Below are positions 30,651 through 39,316 of a stretch of 40,356 nt of DNA, piece by piece. This DNA is from Thermoplasmata archaeon (GTDB lineage Archaea > Thermoplasmatota > Thermoplasmata > Thermoplasmatales > Thermoplasmataceae): positions 1 to 40,356 of the forward strand of contig JAJYRT010000001.1 in assembly GCA_021793945.1 (NCBI GenBank), read 5' to 3'. The position numbers and the translations under genes are program-made. Under the pieces are notes generated by a model that saw nothing but the letters and a program-made list of their open reading frames with translations, had not been told where the DNA came from and ran no database searches. The stretch's first letter is position 1; every line of letters begins with the position of its first letter.

Positions 30651-31831
30651 CAATCTACGAAGAACTGGAATCGCTTACTGCCGGATACGGGAATTATGCA
30701 TATTTCTGCAAGTTTTCCAGGGAAACCCGCACCGTGGGAGCAGAAAAGCTGTTCCTGTCCAGGTCGGAACCAGTAATGATTCATTACGGTGATACAGGCG
30801 GAAGGGAAATGATGTCCGCAGCGCTGGATCAAATTCCGGCAGAAACAGGATCGGGGGAAATCCCGGTATTCATCGGGTTTGATTTCATAAATTATGTATT
30901 TCCGGACCTTGAACTGAAGCCTTCAGGCTGGCCCGCATTTGCCTATATCATCCCTGACAGGTATCTCGAGTCGAGTATCCTGAGGAAGGGTGCATCCAGG
31001 TACCGTCCGAAGATCGCAGCTGAAAGGGACTCCATCATGGAGGATACAATAGATCAGCTGAAGGCAAGGATAAGGGCAGGAGAAGTGCTGCAGGTTGTCA
31101 TATCGAGGGATTTTCCAGTAAGCATACCCGACAGGATGGACCTTCTGCGGGAATTCGTCGAGAACGACAGCTCTCTCTATGTTTATTACTACAGCTTCGG
31201 GGAATACGAGATACTCGGGAGTTCACCTGAAAATATGGTATCACTCGACGGCAGCGTTCTCACCATAAACCCGATTGCGGGCACCAGGCCAAGGGGTGCG
31301 GACAGTGAAGAGGATGAAGCCCTTGCCGCGGAACTTGTGTCTGACCCTAAGGAGCAGATGGAGCACAGGATGCTCGTTGACCTGGCAAGAAACGACCTGG
31401 GGAAGATCTCCTTGCCGGGTTCGGTCAAGGTTGTCATGGACATGCGGGTGCAGAAATTCTCCTCTGTCCAGCACCTTGTCAGCACGGTGCAGTCGCGTAA
31501 GCGCCCCGGGGTGACCGGGCTGGAAATCATCATGGCCACCTTCCCTGCCGGAACCGTAAGTGGAGCGCCCAAGAAAAGGGCAGTAAAGATAATCAGCCAG
31601 TACGAGAAGACTCCAAGGGGTGCATATTCCGGGTGTATCGGAATTGTTGGCAGGGAGAGCCTGGAGCTGGCGCTCCTCATAAGATCCGTTTTCGGAATAT
31701 CCGGAAAGTACAACGTCCGCGCAGGAGCCGGAATTGTAAAGGATTCAGATCCGGCCAGGGAATGCAGGGAGATTTTCTCGAAGGCAATGGCTGTAATTGG
31801 AGGGATAAGGAATGAAAGTCCTGGTAATTGA
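30647..31831 (+). CDS. trpE: Anthranilate synthase component I
   Basis: 394 residues, at the short end of the family because the N-terminal domain is reduced. The chorismate-binding core is complete: VLQVVISRDF, SPENMVSLDG, NPIAGTRPRG, EHRMLVDLARNDLG, GTVSGAPKKRA and the closing GAGIVKDSDP. It makes anthranilate from chorismate with ammonia from TrpG, whose gene overlaps by 20 nt. A feedback Trp-binding site is expected in the N-terminal domain but could not be confirmed by eye. Confidence 0.94.
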   Translation: MTIYEELESLTAGYGNYAYFCKFSRETRTVGAEKLFLSRSEPVMIHYGDTGGREMMSAALDQIPAETGSGEIPVFIGFDFINYVFPDLELKPSGWPAFAYIIPDRYLESSILRKGASRYRPKIAAERDSIMEDTIDQLKARIRAGEVLQVVISRDFPVSIPDRMDLLREFVENDSSLYVYYYSFGEYEILGSSPENMVSLDGSVLTINPIAGTRPRGADSEEDEALAAELVSDPKEQMEHRMLVDLARNDLGKISLPGSVKVVMDMRVQKFSSVQHLVSTVQSRKRPGVTGLEIIMATFPAGTVSGAPKKRAVKIISQYEKTPRGAYSGCIGIVGRESLELALLIRSVFGISGKYNVRAGAGIVKDSDPARECREIFSKAMAVIGGIRNESPGN

Positions 31832-32369
31832 CAACTTTGACTCCTTTGTGTACAACATAGTGCAGGCTGTGGAGGGAATGGGGCATTCGATAAAGGTGGT
31901 GGACAACCTTTCCCTGAAGAACGTGGGAGAGGAATACCGGCATGTTATCATATCTCCAGGCCCGGGAAATCCCGTGAACGAAAGCGATCGAGGCAGCCTT
32001 TCCGATTTCATGCGGGAAGCTGGCAGCAGGAGGATACTGGGAGTATGCTTCGGGCACCAGTTTCTTGCCTACTATCTGGGTTCCAGCATTTCGGTGGGGA
32101 AAAGGCAATACCATGGGGAGCTTGACGTCATTACCCATGAAGAATCGCCGATTTATCGCGGCGTACCGAAGTCATTCAGCTCGATGAGGTATCACTCGCT
32201 CACAGTCCAGCCCTCCCCAAATGTGATAGTCGATGCAGTATCCATGAGCGATGGTTCGGTGATGGGCTTCCACAACAGGGAAGGAAACATCTTCGGGGTG
32301 CAGTTCCATCCGGAGAGCCATTATTCGGAGTTCGGCAACAGGATCTTGGAGAATTTCCTGGCGGTTTAG
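31812..32369 (+). CDS. trpG: Anthranilate synthase component II, glutamine amidotransferase
   Basis: A 185-residue class I amidotransferase supplying ammonia to TrpE. The triad is visible: nucleophile C79 in GVCFGHQ (Phe where Leu is common), with H166 and E168 in QFHPES. The oxyanion loop is SPGPGNP. It could also serve aminodeoxychorismate synthase, but the 20-nt overlap with trpE and the operon make the tryptophan role clear. Followed by trpC after 2 nt. Confidence 0.94.
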   Translation: MKVLVIDNFDSFVYNIVQAVEGMGHSIKVVDNLSLKNVGEEYRHVIISPGPGNPVNESDRGSLSDFMREAGSRRILGVCFGHQFLAYYLGSSISVGKRQYHGELDVITHEESPIYRGVPKSFSSMRYHSLTVQPSPNVIVDAVSMSDGSVMGFHNREGNIFGVQFHPESHYSEFGNRILENFLAV

Positions 32370-32371
32370 AG

Positions 32372-33124
32372 ATGACGGGAACAGTGGATGAGATATACAG
32401 GAGGAATTCCTCAAGACCGCCCTTTGAAGGGTACGGACGCACCAGGAAGCCCATGAGCTTTTCAGCTGCGCTGGAAAGGGCAAGGATGAGCGGGAAACTG
32501 GGGGTGATAGCGGAATACAAGCGGGCCTCCCCATCTGGTTTTAAAAATATCATGAACCAGGACCCAGGTAGTTACCACAGGAAAATGGTTGAAGCCGGGG
32601 CCGATGCCCTCAGCATCCTTACGGAGCCGGATTTCTTCGGAGGCAGATACGCCGACATAAGCAGGTCACAGGGAATGGGTGTGCCCCTTCTCGCCAAGGA
32701 CTTTTTCTCCACCAGGGAAATGATCGACAGTGCATTCAGGTGTGGGGCGGATGCAGTGCTGCTCATTGCAGATTTCCTGCAACCGGATGCCCTGAGGGAC
32801 CTGTGCAGTCACTCCCACAGCCTTGGCATGGAGGTCATCACGGAATTCCACGATCTGCAGGTTGGGTTCCGCGCATTATCCTCGGGAACAGACATGCTGG
32901 GGTATAACCGCAGGAACCTGCGAACGCTGACAATGGAAGGGGAAGAACGGGACGCAATCAGGATCATGAAAAAATTCGAAGGAATCAAAATATTGGAGAG
33001 CGGAATAAATATGGAAAACATTGATAAAGTTATAATGCCAGGATACGATTCAGTGCTAATCGGAGAGGCATTGTTAGGCAATCAGGACTTGATAAACAGG
33101 CTACACGAGATCAGGGTGTCATAA
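32372..33124 (+). CDS. trpC: Indole-3-glycerol phosphate synthase
   Basis: A 250-residue TIM barrel closing the indole ring. The catalytic Lys is K50 in IAEYKRASPS; further active-site blocks are LSILTEPDFFGG, PLLAKDFF and ADAVLLIADFL, with the late GYNRRNL and ESGI segments. It completes the seven-gene pathway. The ATG of the next gene directly follows its TAA. With that gene encoding DAHP synthase, the operon joins aromatic entry and tryptophan output. Confidence 0.94.
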   Translation: MTGTVDEIYRRNSSRPPFEGYGRTRKPMSFSAALERARMSGKLGVIAEYKRASPSGFKNIMNQDPGSYHRKMVEAGADALSILTEPDFFGGRYADISRSQGMGVPLLAKDFFSTREMIDSAFRCGADAVLLIADFLQPDALRDLCSHSHSLGMEVITEFHDLQVGFRALSSGTDMLGYNRRNLRTLTMEGEERDAIRIMKKFEGIKILESGINMENIDKVIMPGYDSVLIGEALLGNQDLINRLHEIRVS

Positions 33125-33907
33125 ATGCATGGATTCCAACTTACGGACGAACTTAATCTGGATGACAATGGTTTCTTAATGATAGCGGGACCATGCGCCG
33201 TAGAGGATCGGGAACAGATTATCGGAACCGCGAAATTTCTCAGGTCACTGGGTGTCAAGGTGCTGAGGGGCGGGGCATATAAGCCCAGGACATCCCCGGA
33301 TTCATTCCAGGGGCTAGGATCTGAAGGGCTCAAGCTTCTGGCAGAAGCCCGTGAAGCCACGGGAATGGCCATAGTGACAGAGGTCATGGACACCTCGGTT
33401 GTTGACGAGGTCTCCAGGTATTCGGACATCCTGCAGATAGGGTCGAGGAACTCCCAGAATTTTGCACTCCTGAAGAGGGTGGGGAAGCTGAAGAAGCCCG
33501 TGCTGCTGAAGAGGGGATTCGGAAACACGGTCGAGGAGTTGATAAGTTCCGCAAAGTACATTACAAGCGCAGGGAACCCGAGGGTCATACTTGTGGAGAG
33601 GGGGATCAGGACGTTCGAGAGTTCCACCAGGTTCACCCTGGACATCGGCGCTGTACCCGTCCTCCATTCAAGGGTAGATTTTCCGGTGCTTATTGATCCG
33701 AGCCATCCCGCCGGGATAGCCAGTCTTGTGGAGCCGCTGGCCCTGGCTGGCGTCGGTGCAGGGGCAGATGGACTTATGGTTGAGGTTCATCCCAATCCCG
33801 AGAAAGCGCTCAGCGATGCAGCCCAGCAGCTGGACTTCAGGCAGTTTGAGTCACTTTATGGCAAGGCAGGCAAGCTTCTTGAAGCAATGGGCAGAAAGCT
33901 GATCTGA
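33125..33907 (+). CDS. aroF: DAHP synthase, type I-beta
   Basis: A 260-residue 3-deoxy-7-phosphoheptulonate synthase condensing PEP and erythrose-4-phosphate, the first shikimate-pathway step. Clear motifs: AGPCAVE (21-27), RGGAYKPRTSP (48-58) with the PEP-binding Lys-Pro-Arg, LLKRGFGNT, and DPSHPAGI with the metal-binding His. No ACT or chorismate-mutase regulatory domain is attached, as in Pyrococcus, so feedback must act elsewhere or by transcription. It is the last gene of the trp operon. KDO-8-P synthase is excluded by family motifs and by context. Confidence 0.93.
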   Translation: MHGFQLTDELNLDDNGFLMIAGPCAVEDREQIIGTAKFLRSLGVKVLRGGAYKPRTSPDSFQGLGSEGLKLLAEAREATGMAIVTEVMDTSVVDEVSRYSDILQIGSRNSQNFALLKRVGKLKKPVLLKRGFGNTVEELISSAKYITSAGNPRVILVERGIRTFESSTRFTLDIGAVPVLHSRVDFPVLIDPSHPAGIASLVEPLALAGVGAGADGLMVEVHPNPEKALSDAAQQLDFRQFESLYGKAGKLLEAMGRKLI

Positions 33908-33916
33908 ATCGACACA

Positions 33917-33924
33917 TACTTTAG
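33917..33924 (+). promoter_or_regulatory. TATA-like element for pyruvate kinase
   Basis: TACTTTAG is centred about 25 nt before ATG 33945, in the gap after aroF. It suggests a separate leaderless message and decides against an in-frame GTG at 33930. Confidence 0.4.
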
Positions 33925-33944
33925 ACAATGTGGGATCAGGAATC

Positions 33945-35627
33945 ATGCCCCAGACCAAGATTATAGCAACGGTAGGCCCGGCGAGTGACCGCAGAGAAAT
34001 AATATCCAGCATGATGGACCGGGGACTTTCATGCGTAAGGATAAACACTGCACATATCGTGGGCGGTTATATCGGGAAGATCAGCAGGCTTGTATCGGAT
34101 CTCAACAGGGAAAAGGGAAAGCACGTCTCCGTCATGGTCGATCTCAAGGGACCGGAGCTGAGGACCTCATCGTTTCCGGGCGGAAGGAAGAAAATATCCT
34201 CCGGGAGTGTGTTCAGGCTTGTTGCCAGTCCAAAGGCAGATGACGAAATTGGCATAAATTATCCCGGAGTGCTGCAGTCGCTCAAGGCAGGTGATGCCAT
34301 CATGATGAGTGACGGAAGAGTTACTTTCATTGTCAAGGGCACAGGCAGGGATTCGGTGGAAATCATGGCATCAGACGATGCTGAGATAAGGGACAGGAGC
34401 AGGATCAACATACCTGGGCGTGTTCTTGACCTCGGCACGCTGACCGACAGGGACAGGGAATTTCTTGCGGAGGGAGTATCAAACCAGGTTGACTACTTCG
34501 CCCTGTCGTTTGTTCAGTCCAAGGAAAATGTCCAGAGCCTGCAGAACGCAATAATGGAATTAGGCGGCACGCAGGGCATCATTTCCAAGATAGAGACCAA
34601 GAGCGGGTATTCGGGAATCGAGGAAATTTCCGCGGTATCTGACGTGATTATGGTCGCACGGGGAGACCTTGGCGTCGAGCTTCCTCTCACGGAGGTGAGC
34701 CTGGCGCAGAAAAACATTATTTATCACGCGCACAGGAGGGGAAAGCCCACCATAGTTGCGACGCAGATGCTTGAAAGCATGGTGCAGTCAGATTCCCCGA
34801 CCAGGGCTGAGGTATCAGACGTAACAAATGCCATACTTGACAACACGGACTCCCTGATGCTGTCGGAGGAGACCGCAATGGGAAAGTACCCGGTTGAGGC
34901 CGTGAAATACCTGAGTGACATCTCCGAGTACGTGGAGAGCCAGAGGAAGGATTTTCCGGAACCGGAGGAATTCATAGGCAACAGGGTCGCGTACTCAATC
35001 GCGGTTGCATCCAAGGTCATATCCCGCGATTCCAGTGCCGAGGGGATAATAGCCTTCACCCGCACAGGAAACACCGCCAGGATGATCTCTGCAGTCAGGC
35101 CATCTGTGCCGGTATATGGTGTAGTTGGCTCTGAATCAATAGCAAGAAAGCTGAATCTCTACAGGGGAATAACGCCAGTCTGCATGGACGTGGAGGATGA
35201 AAGGACCACGGACGTGTACATGATGACCAAGAATTTCCAGAAGGCAATGGGCATCAGGAGGGGGCTGCGTTATGTCGTTACGTCCGGTGCCCCGTATTTC
35301 CTCTTCGGCGGAACAAATGATGTACGGGTAATAACCATGGGTGAATACCTCGGGGTGGGGCACACTAACGGAATCTCGGCAGAGGGGAAGCTTGCAGTTT
35401 CGGCAGATCAGCCAGGTGAAATCCTTCTTGTCAGCAGCGCCGACAGGATTCCGGATCCGGTGGGTAAATTCAGGGGGATTGTCTGCTGCGGAAATGTGAG
35501 CAGCAGCATGAGGGAAAGGCTGAGAAATTCAGGCACGGCGCTGCTTGCAAACACCAAGCTTTTCTCAGACCTGAGGGGAGGGGAGGATATATTCATGGAC
35601 GGCTATACCGGCCTCATAGTTTCATAG
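33945..35627 (+). CDS. pyk: Pyruvate kinase with extra C-terminal domain
   Basis: 560 residues, about 90 longer than the usual enzyme. It converts PEP and ADP to pyruvate and ATP. The core has TKIIATVGPAS, R32-x-N34 in RINTAH, D66-L-K-G-P-E71, the TIVATQMLESM loop and NTDSLMLSEETAMGKYP. At two positions that bind K+ in the muscle enzyme (Ser, Thr) there are A36 and L67, while Glu71 is kept. Residues about 469-560 form an added domain ending GGEDIFMDGYTGLIV, resembling the PEP-utiliser swivelling domain attached to Bacillus pyruvate kinase. The end overlaps the convergent aldehyde dehydrogenase by 6 nt. Confidence 0.93.
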   Translation: MPQTKIIATVGPASDRREIISSMMDRGLSCVRINTAHIVGGYIGKISRLVSDLNREKGKHVSVMVDLKGPELRTSSFPGGRKKISSGSVFRLVASPKADDEIGINYPGVLQSLKAGDAIMMSDGRVTFIVKGTGRDSVEIMASDDAEIRDRSRINIPGRVLDLGTLTDRDREFLAEGVSNQVDYFALSFVQSKENVQSLQNAIMELGGTQGIISKIETKSGYSGIEEISAVSDVIMVARGDLGVELPLTEVSLAQKNIIYHAHRRGKPTIVATQMLESMVQSDSPTRAEVSDVTNAILDNTDSLMLSEETAMGKYPVEAVKYLSDISEYVESQRKDFPEPEEFIGNRVAYSIAVASKVISRDSSAEGIIAFTRTGNTARMISAVRPSVPVYGVVGSESIARKLNLYRGITPVCMDVEDERTTDVYMMTKNFQKAMGIRRGLRYVVTSGAPYFLFGGTNDVRVITMGEYLGVGHTNGISAEGKLAVSADQPGEILLVSSADRIPDPVGKFRGIVCCGNVSSSMRERLRNSGTALLANTKLFSDLRGGEDIFMDGYTGLIVS

Positions 35628-37100
35628 GCCGGAGAAGAGATCGTCCCTCATGGATTCAACCACGACCTTCCCGGAATAGTCAATATAAACATTCTTGAGT
35701 TTCAGGTATTCCTCTATCCCATACCTGCTGCCCTCTCCTGCCTGCCCGGTCATCCTGAATCCTGTGTGATAGCCCTGTGATGCCTCAGGGCCAGTCTGGT
35801 TCACATAGAGCTCCCCGAACCTGATCTCATCGGATGCCCTGAAGATGAGCTTCTGGTCTTCCGTGAAAAGATAGGAAGCAAGGCCGTACCTCGAGTTGTT
35901 CGCATCAGCGATGAGTTCGTCCTCGTCGGTCACTTTCTTCACGCCTATCACCGGTCCGAATATCTCCTCCTGGAATATCTCGGAGTTCTGTTCCGCCCCC
36001 TCTATGATCGTAGGCTCGAGGAAATACCCTTTGCTGAATTTGCCCTGAAGGGTGGGCTGCTTCCCGCCGGCAAGGACATGCATGCCACCTGACACCGCAT
36101 CCGATATGAACTTCTCTGATCCTTCGAGCGCGCCCCTGTTGATCAGCGGGCCCATGTCAGAAGTTTCCGGGTCACCGACTCTTATGGATTTCGCCATTGC
36201 AGTTGCCTTCTTCACGAATGTGTCATAGATGTCCGCATGGACATATAGCCGCTCCGCGGCTATGCATGACTGCCCCGAATTCCAGAACTTTGCCCATGCA
36301 AAAGCCTTGAGTGCGTTCTGGATGTTTGCATCCCTCCAGACCATGAAGGGCGCCTTTCCGCCGAGTTCCAGGATAAGCTTGGCCATGTTGCCCGACGCTT
36401 TCTGCATTATCCTCTGGCCTGTCGCGGTGGATCCAGTCATGGTGATAAGGGATACCTTTGGGTGCATTACTATATAGTCACCTATCTCGCTTCCCTTCCC
36501 GGTTATGAAGTTCAGCACACCCTTTGGTATGCCGGCATCTACAAATTTTCTTACTATGAATTCCGCGCTTCCGGGTGTATCCGTGCTTGGCTTGACTATC
36601 ACGGTGTTCCCGGTCAGAAGTGCCGGAGCGAGCTTCCTGGCGACCATGGCAGCCGGGAAGTTCCATGGTGTTATTGCCACAACAACCCCGTAGGGGACCT
36701 TGTACTGGTAAATGTGCCTCCTGCTGCTGTCACCCTCCACAACGTCGCCGGTGATCTTCCTTGCAAATTCGGCATAGTACTGAAGCTGATCCAGGACTCC
36801 GTCAACCTCCTGCCTCGCCTCCACCCTGATCTTGCCGTTTTCCCTTGTCAGTATCGCTTCAAGTGCAACGCGGTCCTGCTGTATCAGTTCCTTTGCCCTG
36901 TAGATTATCTTTGACCTGGCGACAGATCCCATTGAGAGCCACTTCTGGAAACTATCATATGCGGCATCCACGGCTTCATCCACATCACCTTTTTTTGACG
37001 CGGCCATTTTCTCAAGCAATTCACCGGTTGAAGGGTTGTATTTCTCTATCTCCTCACCATCTTCAGAGGCTTTCCACTCGCCGTCAATAAAATTCTTCAT
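35622..37100 (-). CDS. NAD(P)-dependent aldehyde dehydrogenase, probably glyceraldehyde dehydrogenase
   Basis: A 492-residue ALDH-superfamily enzyme. Catalytic residues: N147 in TPWNFP, K170 in VIVKPS, the general base E245 in LELGGK and the nucleophile C279 in NSGQSC. In Thermoplasma and Picrophilus a close type of ALDH oxidises D-glyceraldehyde to glycerate in the non-phosphorylative Entner-Doudoroff pathway, and pyruvate kinase lies next door. Lactaldehyde, succinate semialdehyde or sugar-derived aldehydes are alternatives. A TATA element (37121-37130) 25 nt upstream is flanked by a 7-bp inverted repeat that may be an operator. Confidence 0.87.
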   Translation of the reverse strand: MKNFIDGEWKASEDGEEIEKYNPSTGELLEKMAASKKGDVDEAVDAAYDSFQKWLSMGSVARSKIIYRAKELIQQDRVALEAILTRENGKIRVEARQEVDGVLDQLQYYAEFARKITGDVVEGDSSRRHIYQYKVPYGVVVAITPWNFPAAMVARKLAPALLTGNTVIVKPSTDTPGSAEFIVRKFVDAGIPKGVLNFITGKGSEIGDYIVMHPKVSLITMTGSTATGQRIMQKASGNMAKLILELGGKAPFMVWRDANIQNALKAFAWAKFWNSGQSCIAAERLYVHADIYDTFVKKATAMAKSIRVGDPETSDMGPLINRGALEGSEKFISDAVSGGMHVLAGGKQPTLQGKFSKGYFLEPTIIEGAEQNSEIFQEEIFGPVIGVKKVTDEDELIADANNSRYGLASYLFTEDQKLIFRASDEIRFGELYVNQTGPEASQGYHTGFRMTGQAGEGSRYGIEEYLKLKNVYIDYSGKVVVESMRDDLFSGL

Positions 37101-37115
37101 GTGTTTTTCATTTCC

Positions 37116-37148
37116 TGATGCCTTAAAAAGATGTTCATTTTGGCATCA
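37116..37148. promoter_or_regulatory. Inverted repeat around the aldehyde dehydrogenase TATA box
   Basis: TGATGCC (37116-37122) and GGCATCA (37142-37148) are perfect complements separated by 19 bp and span the TATA element of the minus-strand gene. The arm spacing of 26 bp centre to centre would let a dimer sit across the promoter. The 235-bp gap 37101-37335 otherwise holds only the divergent FKBP promoter (TTTAAAT-like, 37283-37291). Confidence 0.35.
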
Positions 37149-37326
37149 CTGACTCTTGCAATCTGATCCTTTCCTGTTGCCTTTGATGCAATCGTACACG
37201 ATCAGTCTCACAAGAACTATTGGAGATGGTGAAACAGCCCTCCATCAAAGACACAGGCACAGGCACCATTGAACGGTATCAAAATTTAAATACAATCTTG
37301 GATTTCCCGGCATACACGATCAATTT

Positions 37327-37333
37327 GGTGATC
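37327..37333 (+). promoter_or_regulatory. Shine-Dalgarno GGTGATC for the FKBP gene
   Basis: GGTGATC is complementary to the archaeal 16S rRNA 3' end and ends 2 nt before ATG 37336. The TATA element lies about 49 nt before the start, so this message has a leader of about 20 nt, unlike the leaderless genes around it. Confidence 0.55.
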
Positions 37334-37335
37334 CA

Positions 37336-38097
37336 ATGAACAATGGTGATTTTTTAAAGATAGATTACGAGGTCAGAGCGGGCGAAGAGAAGAAGCTAGT
37401 TGATACCAGCATTGAGGCACTCGCAAAGGAGAATGATGTTTATCACGAGCACAGGAAATACGGGGACGAAGTCATTGTTGTCGGCTCCGACAAGCAGTTT
37501 CCTGAGATAAATGAATCGCTTGAGAAGTCCGAGGAAGGTAAGGAATACGAAGTCATCATACCCGCCGAAAAGGCTTACGGGCTCAGGGACAACAAGAATA
37601 TCAAGGTTCACACCGTGAGAGAATTCCAGAGGCAGGAGATCAACCCCGTTGTCGGGCAGGAAATCAGCCTCAACAACAGAAGGGGAAAGGTTCTCTCAGT
37701 TACCCCAGGAAGAGTGCTCGTTGACTACAACCATCCCCTTGCAGGGAAGACCATATATTACAAGTACAAGGTGAATCAGGTCATACAGGACCCAGCGGAG
37801 AAACTCCTGTCCATCGTGCACATGTACTACCAGCCGGAAAAGGAGGATTTCTCGTGCTCCGTTGAGGACGGAAACGCAATAATCAATGTTCCTGAGGATG
37901 CAAAATTCGACCCCGTATGGCTGAACGCAAAGTATCTTGTGGTAAATGACGTCAGGAAGTACCTGCCTGAAGAAGACATCTCCATAAGGGAATTCTACAA
38001 GAAGACACCGAAGGAAGAGGAGCACAAGGAAGAGCCCAAGGAGGCTCCGGCAGAACCACAGGAGATTCCGGAAACAAAGGAAGAAGCTCCCCAGTAA
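37336..38097 (+). CDS. FKBP-type peptidyl-prolyl isomerase, long archaeal form
   Basis: 253 residues. The FKBP core is split: residues 4-25 begin it (GDFLKIDYEVRAGEEKKLVDTS), the flap carries an insert-in-flap domain (about 85-145, with NNRRGKVLSVTPGRVLVDYNHPLAGKTIYY), and FEINESL-like and PAEKAYGLRDN segments line the active site. This SlyD-like layout gives chaperone and prolyl isomerase activity on nascent or misfolded proteins. A further domain (150-220) resembles the C-terminal part of archaeal long FKBPs, followed by a low-complexity Glu/Pro/Lys tail. It precedes the trmJ-like gene by 14 nt. Confidence 0.92.
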   Translation: MNNGDFLKIDYEVRAGEEKKLVDTSIEALAKENDVYHEHRKYGDEVIVVGSDKQFPEINESLEKSEEGKEYEVIIPAEKAYGLRDNKNIKVHTVREFQRQEINPVVGQEISLNNRRGKVLSVTPGRVLVDYNHPLAGKTIYYKYKVNQVIQDPAEKLLSIVHMYYQPEKEDFSCSVEDGNAIINVPEDAKFDPVWLNAKYLVVNDVRKYLPEEDISIREFYKKTPKEEEHKEEPKEAPAEPQEIPETKEEAPQ

Positions 38098-38111
38098 CCC
38101 ATTTTTTTTAG

Positions 38112-38891
38112 ATGATCGGAACTGATATTTCAGAAGAGCTTCGTAAACTCTCGGGGCGTGTCAGGGTTGTACTTGTTGCGCCAAAATATGAAGGCAACAT
38201 CGGCGCAGTGGCCCGGTCTATGAAGAACGCCGGACTGACTGACCTTGCCATGGTCAATCCTCCGGGAATAGGCGACGAGGCTATTGCGAGGGCAATGGCA
38301 GGCAGGCAGATACTCTCAGAAAGCAGGACTTATTCCACCCTTGAGGAAGCAACTGAGGGCTTCACAATAATAGCGGGCACATCAAGCGTGGCAACCTCCA
38401 GCAGGAAGAAATTCAGGCGGATGCCCGTAACTCCCCAGATGTTCTGGGATGAATTTTCCAGGAGAAGTGACAGGATAGCCATCGTTCTCGGCAGGGAGGA
38501 TGATGGACTGCGGAACACCGAACTCGAACGCTGCAACTACTTCATAAACATACCCGCATCGCCTGATTATCCGGTATATAATCTCTCACACGCTGCAGCT
38601 ATAATATTCTATGAAATGGTGAAGCATGCTGGGGAATCCGGCACTGATGCAGTGGGAGATCCCATATCTCCGGTGAACTACGCAATGCTCATGGACAGGA
38701 TCGGGGAACTCCTCGAGGCAGTTTCATACCCTAAATCGAAAAGGAGGAACATTGACACAATGATCCGAAGGATAAGCGCCAGGTCTGCACTGACGGAGAC
38801 TGAATATTATAAATTGATGGGAATAATCAGGATAATCATGAAGCACATCGATGCCGGAGAAATGAACGCAGATTCACCGGGAAAGCAGTAA
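38112..38891 (+). CDS. trmJ: TrmJ-like tRNA 2'-O-methyltransferase (SPOUT family)
   Basis: 259 residues. The N-terminal SPOUT domain has VLVAPKYEGNIGAVARSMKNAG, the knot-forming IVLGREDDGL and PVYNLSHAAAIIFYE, which bind SAM and form the dimer. Archaeal TrmJ methylates the ribose of C32 in tRNA; the C-terminal 80 residues (helical, basic, KSKRRNIDTMIRRIS) match the extension of that group. Other SpoU-type targets are possible. It is probably co-transcribed with the FKBP gene. A TATA-like sequence for the ribosomal cluster follows it. Confidence 0.87.
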   Translation: MIGTDISEELRKLSGRVRVVLVAPKYEGNIGAVARSMKNAGLTDLAMVNPPGIGDEAIARAMAGRQILSESRTYSTLEEATEGFTIIAGTSSVATSSRKKFRRMPVTPQMFWDEFSRRSDRIAIVLGREDDGLRNTELERCNYFINIPASPDYPVYNLSHAAAIIFYEMVKHAGESGTDAVGDPISPVNYAMLMDRIGELLEAVSYPKSKRRNIDTMIRRISARSALTETEYYKLMGIIRIIMKHIDAGEMNADSPGKQ

Positions 38892-38942
38892 AAATGTTTA
38901 TTAACGAATCTTAATTAACGCCTTACACAACGGATGTTCACC

Positions 38943-39311
38943 ATGTCATTACAAACAGCTAGAAAAACAAGTCCCGCCATGAGGGGGACCATTGAAAAAT
39001 TGATCACGATTTCACGGGAAAACAATTCAGTTTTCTGGAGAGACATAGCCGAGAGGCTTACTGCCGGGAGCAGGAGGTATTCCTCCATCAATGTCGGAAA
39101 AATCAGCAGGCTTGCATCAGACGGGGAGACCGTTGTCGTGGCCGGATCGGTTCTTGGAAGCGGTTTTGTCGACAAGAAAGTTACGGTTTCGGCGCTGGCA
39201 ATTTCCGAGAACGCAAGGAAGAAGCTTGAGGAGAATGGATCAACATTCAAGAGCCTTGAAGAACTTGCTGCAGAAAATCCGAAGGGATCCAATCTTAGGA
39301 TATTGAGGTAA
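38943..39311 (+). CDS. rpl18e: Large ribosomal subunit protein eL18
   Basis: About 122 residues, the archaeal/eukaryotic eL18. Family features are the basic N-terminus with T-x-P-A-M-R, the FWRDIAERL segment, INVGKISRLA, VVVAGSVLGSG and the final NPKGSNLRIL. Start ATG 38943 gives the usual N-terminus; ATG 38934 adds three residues and cannot be excluded, since two TATA-like runs (38897-38905, 38910-38919) lie upstream. First gene of the conserved run rpl18e-rpl13-rps9-rpoN. Confidence 0.95.
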   Translation: MSLQTARKTSPAMRGTIEKLITISRENNSVFWRDIAERLTAGSRRYSSINVGKISRLASDGETVVVAGSVLGSGFVDKKVTVSALAISENARKKLEENGSTFKSLEELAAENPKGSNLRILR

Positions 39312-39316
39312 AGTAT

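Noticed and set aside
37116..37160. C/D-box small RNA suggested by TGATG and CTGA near the inverted repeat
   Set aside because: The boxes are incomplete and badly spaced, with no D'/C' pair. The dyad around the TATA box explains the sequence better.
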